A stretch of 44,878 nt of DNA, taken from the NCBI GenBank assembly GCA_015065865.1, contig SVPM01000010.1:1-44878 (forward strand). Direction: 5' to 3'. Shown here piece after piece: positions 41,407 to 44,878 of this stretch (its first letter is position 1; each line of letters begins with the position of its first letter). The notes under the pieces were generated by a model, which saw only the letters and a list, made by a program, of their open reading frames with translations, made no database searches and had not been told where the DNA came from. This DNA is from Oscillospiraceae bacterium (lineage in GTDB: Bacteria; Bacillota; Clostridia; Oscillospirales; Acutalibacteraceae). The translations under genes were made by a program, and so were the position numbers.

Positions 41407-41946
41407 ATGAAAGAGTTAAAAGGTACACGCACCGAAGCCAACTTGATGGCGGCGTTTGCGGGTGAATCCGAGGCACGTAACAAATACACCTACTATGCTT
41501 CCAAAGCAAAGAAGGAAGGGTATAACCAGATCGCGGCGCTGTTTTTGGAAACGGCGGATAACGAAAAAGAACACGCTAAATTGTGGTTTAAACTGCTTCA
41601 CGGCGGCATTGCCGACACCGCAACCAACCTGAAAGATGCGGCGGCAGGTGAAAACTACGAGTGGACGGATATGTATGCGACCTTTGCTAAGGAGGCGCGT
41701 GAAGAAGGTTTTGATCACATCGCCGATCTGTTTGAGGGCGTGGCCAAGGTGGAAGCCGAACACGAAAAACGCTATTTGAAGTTGCTTCAGAACGTGGAAA
41801 ATAAAGCCGTGTTCGAAAAAGCGGGTATCGTCGTTTGGAAGTGCGGTAACTGCGGGCACATTCACGTGAGCGAAACCGCGCCCGAAATCTGTCCCGTTTG
41901 TGCACATCCGCAGGCGTATTTTGAGATGCGTGCGGAGAACTATTAA
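41407..41946 (+). CDS. rbr: Rubrerythrin
   Basis: 179 residues: an N-terminal four-helix diiron domain with ligands in [35 protein letters not shown] and [12 protein letters not shown], then a C-terminal rubredoxin domain ([11 protein letters not shown] and [11 protein letters not shown]). It reduces hydrogen peroxide in anaerobes. AGGAGG lies 9 nt upstream of the ATG. Followed after 11 nt by an SGNH hydrolase, possibly the same transcript. Confidence 0.96.
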   Translation: MKELKGTRTEANLMAAFAGESEARNKYTYYASKAKKEGYNQIAALFLETADNEKEHAKLWFKLLHGGIADTATNLKDAAAGENYEWTDMYATFAKEAREEGFDHIADLFEGVAKVEAEHEKRYLKLLQNVENKAVFEKAGIVVWKCGNCGHIHVSETAPEICPVCAHPQAYFEMRAENY

Positions 41947-41957
41947 GGAGTAACGGT

Positions 41958-42575
41958 ATGCGTATTTTGTTTCAAGGTGACAGCATCACCGATGCAGGGC
42001 GCAATTATGCCGATCCGCACGACCTCGGGAACGGATACCCGAAATACGCCGCCGAGGTTTTGCGGGAATGGTTTCCCGATGAGGAATTGGAATTTCTGAA
42101 CTTCGGCATCAGCGGCAACCGCGCTTGTGATCTGGTGGCACGGTGGGAAAACGACTGCTTGAATTGGAAACCCGACATCGTGTCGATCCTTATCGGCATC
42201 AACGATACTTGGCGGCGGTACGATGCAAACGATATCACCACCGCCGAACGGTTTGAGGCGAATTATCGCCGTCTGCTCACCGATCTGCGCGAAAAGACCG
42301 GCGCTAAGATCGTGATGCTCGAACAGTTCCTTATTCCTACCGACCCTGCCAAGGAGTGCTGGCACGGCGGCGATCTGGATGAGAAGATCCAAGTTACGCG
42401 CCGCTTGGCACGGGAATTTGCCGATGTATTTGTGCCGTTGGACGGTATGCTTGCAGCGGCGTGTGTGGGTCAAGAACCGTCGGCATTTTCGGGCGACGGT
42501 GTGCATCCGAACGAAGAAGGCGCCCGCTTGATCGGCGAATGGTATGCCGATGCGGTCGCCCCGTACATAGTGTGA
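41958..42575 (+). CDS. SGNH/GDSL-family hydrolase
   Basis: 205 residues with all four SGNH blocks: FQGDSITDAGR (Ser), NFGISGNRACDL (Gly), IGINDTWRRY (Asn), and DGVHPNEEGARLIGEWYADA (Asp-His). It is closer to the classic family than the protein at 393-1070. No signal peptide; probably a cytoplasmic esterase/deacylase. AAGGAG precedes the ATG. Confidence 0.9.
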   Translation: MRILFQGDSITDAGRNYADPHDLGNGYPKYAAEVLREWFPDEELEFLNFGISGNRACDLVARWENDCLNWKPDIVSILIGINDTWRRYDANDITTAERFEANYRRLLTDLREKTGAKIVMLEQFLIPTDPAKECWHGGDLDEKIQVTRRLAREFADVFVPLDGMLAAACVGQEPSAFSGDGVHPNEEGARLIGEWYADAVAPYIV

Positions 42576-42604
42576 TTTTTCAAAAATTTCCCACACCGCT
42601 TGGT

Positions 42605-42624
42605 AAAAGGAACGCGTTCCTTTT
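42605..42624 (+). terminator. Short hairpin after the SGNH gene
   Basis: AAAAGGAA-CGCG-TTCCTTTT, a perfect palindrome with T-rich 3' arm. Confidence 0.55.
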
Positions 42625-42650
42625 CTAAATTTCGGTGTAAATAGTTTTTG

Positions 42651-42692
42651 ATCACGGTGGAACAGTAAGACTGTTCACACCGTGATTTTTTT
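42651..42692 (+). terminator. Strong terminator before spoIVB
   Basis: ATCACGGTG and GAACAGT pair with ACTGTTC and CACCGTGAT (one bulged base), followed by T6-7. It separates spoIVB from the rubrerythrin unit. Confidence 0.85.
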
Positions 42693-42708
42693 GCGGCGTG
42701 AACGGGAG

Positions 42709-43899
42709 GTGAGGAAGATCAAACGGTTTTTTCGACGGTTGAGTATGGTGTTAACTCCGCTGTGTGCGGCGGTGCTGGTTGCCGTCGGTGTGTACGGCGC
42801 GTCGGTGCCGTCGGCGTATGTGGTGGCGGGAAACGGCGCGTTGACTTTGCCGGCACCATTGTCGGCGATAGCGGAAGCCGAACACGCCGCTACGGTGCGG
42901 TTGCTTGGAGTTTTTCCCGTCAAAGAAGTCGCCGTGCGGCAAGCAGACGATATGCAGGTGGTGCTGGGCGGCGACGTGTTTGGTATGAAACTGTATACCG
43001 ATGGTGTGTTGGTGGTCGGTTTGACCGATGTGGACACGGAAAACGGCAATTGCAATCCGGCAGGGGAAGCGGGCGTGTGCAAAGGCGATTTGATCCACTC
43101 CGTCAACGGAGTGACGGTGACCACCATGCAGGAAGTCGCAGCGATAGTGGAACACTCGCAGGGGAATGTTTTGGATATGGTGATAGAACGGGACGGAGTG
43201 ACCTTTAACGCGCGTTTTTCACCGGTCCTTTCGGTTGGTGAAGGGCGGTACAAAGCGGGGCTGTGGGTGCGTGACAGTTCGGCGGGTATCGGCACCTTGA
43301 CCTTTTATCACCCTGCAACCGGCGTGTTTGCGGGACTGGGACATCCCGTGTGCGATGCCGACACAGGGGAGATACTGCCCATTTCCGCAGGCGAGGCGGT
43401 GGCGGCCCGTGTGTACAGTGTAGACCGCGGTGCATGCGGGGATGCGGGGTCACTGTGCGGCGGTTTCGCAGGGCGGACGTTCGGCACGCTGCGCCAAAAC
43501 GGTAAAAACGGAGTGTACGGCACAGCCAAAAACTGGCGTGATGTCTCGGAACTCATTGCGGTCGCGCCGCGGCAAGAGGTGGTGACGGGCGCGGCAAAGA
43601 TACGCTGTACGGTGGATGACAACGCCCCGCAGTGGTATGATATTGAGATCACCAAAGTGCGGTATGCGGGTGACCGTGAGGATATGCACATCACCGTGAC
43701 CGATCCGGATCTGTTGGCGATCACAGGCGGCATTGTACAGGGGATGAGCGGCAGTCCCATTATCCAAAACGGCAAACTTGTTGGAGCGGTTACTCACGTA
43801 TTAGTTGATGACCCCACAAAAGGCTACGGCATCTTTGCGGAGGATATGCTGGAAACGGCACAGAGCGTATCCAATGAACAATTAAAAGAGGTATCGTAA
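42709..43899 (+). CDS. spoIVB: SpoIVB-type serine peptidase (S55)
   Basis: 396 residues: an N-terminal TM (~15-35), a PDZ domain (~98-165; KGDLIHSVNGVTVTTMQEVA) and an S55 peptidase domain (~195-396) with the His region GLGHPVCDADTG (~213) and the Ser region GIVQGMSGSPIIQNGKLVGA (~348). SpoIVB is secreted from the forespore and triggers pro-sigma-K processing. GTG 42709 is the only reasonable in-frame start, though AACGGGAG is closer than ideal. spo0A, the usual next gene, is absent. Confidence 0.93.
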   Translation: MRKIKRFFRRLSMVLTPLCAAVLVAVGVYGASVPSAYVVAGNGALTLPAPLSAIAEAEHAATVRLLGVFPVKEVAVRQADDMQVVLGGDVFGMKLYTDGVLVVGLTDVDTENGNCNPAGEAGVCKGDLIHSVNGVTVTTMQEVAAIVEHSQGNVLDMVIERDGVTFNARFSPVLSVGEGRYKAGLWVRDSSAGIGTLTFYHPATGVFAGLGHPVCDADTGEILPISAGEAVAARVYSVDRGACGDAGSLCGGFAGRTFGTLRQNGKNGVYGTAKNWRDVSELIAVAPRQEVVTGAAKIRCTVDDNAPQWYDIEITKVRYAGDREDMHITVTDPDLLAITGGIVQGMSGSPIIQNGKLVGAVTHVLVDDPTKGYGIFAEDMLETAQSVSNEQLKEVS

Positions 43900-43903
43900 C
43901 AAG

Positions 43904-43935
43904 AAAGCATCCCAATTATTTTTGGGATGCTTTTC
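43904..43935. terminator. Bidirectional terminator between spoIVB and the AraC gene
   Basis: AAAGCATCCCAA (43904-43915) pairs with TTGGGATGCTTT (43922-43933); T run on the plus strand. It overlaps the AraC stop codon. Confidence 0.82.
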
Positions 43936-44647
43936 TGTATTCATTAGGAGAATAGCCGGCTCTTTTTTTAAACCATCGGCAAAAATAAGGATAATTATTT
44001 ATTCCGACTTTTTCAGCCACGTTATAGATTGGTTCATTATCATTTGTCAGCAGTTCTTTTGCAAGTTTTAACCGTTGACCGGCGATGTATTCATTAACAG
44101 AACTGTTAAGATTATCTGAAAAAGCTTTATATAAATAATTTTTTGATATATGAAATTTAGCGCAGAGTACACCAACACTTAAATTCTCATGTAAATGCAT
44201 ATCAATAAAATTTATCGCTTCATTTATGAATGAGTCGTACACGATTTGAATAGATGGTTCAAACAAAATATAGGATAAAAGATCATATAATGATGTAAGC
44301 TTGTCCTCGGTCAAAAAGGGTAATTTATAATACAAGTTGCTTAATTGCTCAACAGTACGGGGATCATCATTTGGAAAAAAATGTGGCAGAGCAGGAGATC
44401 TTTCAGAGCGTATGCGTCCCATAATTACAAATCCTACCACGGTATCATTTTTTATAATGGGCATAGCAGAATCGTACAATCCCGCCCAGCAGATGTGGCT
44501 CTCCATTTTCTTGGTCGATTCACATAGTTTAAGTATCTTTTGGTCACACTGTGAACAAAGCATTTTTTTGTCGTCAAAAGTTTGTGAAAGGGAACAAAAG
44601 TCCTGTTTTTTTGAACAGTTTGCCAAGACATTATAGTTACTATCCAA
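43916..44647 (-). CDS. PocR-domain AraC-family regulator, probably 5'-truncated
   Basis: At least 243 residues. The C-terminal ~100 residues are an AraC double helix-turn-helix (NLSVGVLCAKFHISKNYLYK ... YNVAEKVGINNYPYFCRWFK). The N-terminal part, with NCSKKQDFC, MLCSQCDQKILK and HICWAGLYDSAMPI, is a PocR-type sensory domain. The reading frame continues upstream of the TTG at 44647 with domain-like residues (LPSLSISI) to a stop at ~44679, but the usual first ~40-60 residues of PocR are missing and no ribosome binding site is seen. Strongly AT-rich compared with spoIVB. Confidence 0.75.
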   Translation of the reverse strand: MDSNYNVLANCSKKQDFCSLSQTFDDKKMLCSQCDQKILKLCESTKKMESHICWAGLYDSAMPIIKNDTVVGFVIMGRIRSERSPALPHFFPNDDPRTVEQLSNLYYKLPFLTEDKLTSLYDLLSYILFEPSIQIVYDSFINEAINFIDMHLHENLSVGVLCAKFHISKNYLYKAFSDNLNSSVNEYIAGQRLKLAKELLTNDNEPIYNVAEKVGINNYPYFCRWFKKRAGYSPNEYRKASQK

Positions 44648-44661
44648 TATCGAAATACTTA

Positions 44662-44878
44662 GGGACGGAAGATCTTACCTATACGGCTATGTGGCAGAAG
44701 AATAACGACACCGAATACCGCATTGAGTATTACGTTCAGCAGGCTGACGGCAGATACACCTTACAGCATATGATTAAGGACACAACTGCCACAGGCAAGG
44801 TGTTCACCGAACAGTATCTCAGAAGCCTCGTCATTGACGGTGCCAAGACCGCTGACCAAAAATTCCTCATCGAAGATG
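44662..44878 (+). CDS. Interior fragment of a large surface (InlB B-repeat/Flg_new-like) protein
   Basis: An open frame to the window's right edge: GTEDLTYTAMWQKNNDTEYR, then IEYYVQQADGRYTLQHMIKD, TTATGKVFTEQYLRSLVIDG. The YTAMWQ-N-EYRIEYY-DGRYTL pattern is that of repeat domains in large Gram-positive surface proteins. No start or ribosome binding site exists upstream; the frame runs back into the antisense of the AraC gene. It therefore looks joined to unrelated DNA near 44670. Confidence 0.55.

Noticed and set aside
1-44878. CRISPR array
   Set aside because: No regularly spaced repeats of 23-40 nt were seen; the 30-bp repeats occur just twice, 856 bp apart, and one is coding.

Overview
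The window is chromosomal DNA of a spore-forming, Gram-positive member of the Clostridia. The basis is the gene order gmk-rpoZ-priA-def-fmt-rsmB-rlmN-prpC-prkC-rsgA-spoVM, the sporulation genes (spoVM, a sipL-like gene, spoVB, spoIVB), the sigma-A promoters with 17-bp spacers, and strong Shine-Dalgarno sequences. Most genes look GC-rich. A few segments are clearly AT-richer and look acquired: yeiH/lysR at 22.2-24.1 kb, the XRE/SLOG cassette at 30.9-31.8 kb and the AraC gene at the right end. An Oscillospirales-like gut bacterium is my inference; no rRNA is present to settle it.

Layout. 1-1.9 kb: end of an EF-G-like gene, an SGNH hydrolase, a small ORF interrupted by an in-frame TGA, and a membrane protein. 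1.9-14.7 kb: the long housekeeping operon yicC-remA-gmk-rpoZ-priA-def-fmt-yugP-rsmB-rlmN-prpC-prkC-rsgA. 14.8-16.7 kb: a basal spore-coat cluster with a 50-residue membrane peptide, SpoVM and a SPOCS/LysM protein resembling SipL; the last two are expected to act with SpoIVA on the forespore surface. 16.7-17.0 kb: intergenic inverted-repeat elements and a bidirectional terminator. 17-19.1 kb: a paired putative DNA-repair system (DUF4130 protein plus radical-SAM protein). 19.2-21.8 kb: a four-gene operon of ECF S component, uridine-kinase-like protein, VOC protein and GNAT. 22.1-24.1 kb: divergent yeiH/lysR. 24.4-24.6 kb: two tRNA-Ser genes. 24.8-28.8 kb: a sporulation-like operon of three proteins (two with peptidoglycan-binding repeats) ending in spoVB. 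28.9-30.5 kb: DUF1292 and asnS. 30.6 kb: tRNA-Val. 31.8-35.1 kb: proS-ppi-cysteine-rich protein-mtnN operon. 35.2-41.3 kb: membrane protein, Ca2+ P-type ATPase, DUF1294, and an ABC adaptor/permease pair with no ATPase. 41.4-43.9 kb: rubrerythrin, a second SGNH hydrolase, spoIVB. 43.9-44.9 kb: a truncated PocR-AraC regulator and the interior of a surface-protein gene.

The most unusual feature is at 30,926-31,811. Two divergent genes, an XRE regulator and a SLOG-fold protein, sit between exact 30-bp direct repeats. Each repeat is exactly the last nine codons plus stop of the neighbouring mtnN gene. The apparent original mtnN terminator lies beyond the far repeat. This looks like a minimal cassette of about 0.86 kb inserted at the 3' end of mtnN that rebuilds the gene it entered and carries no recombinase. 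Its two promoters face apart and each gene start is preceded by a copy of one inverted operator, which suggests that the XRE protein controls both genes.
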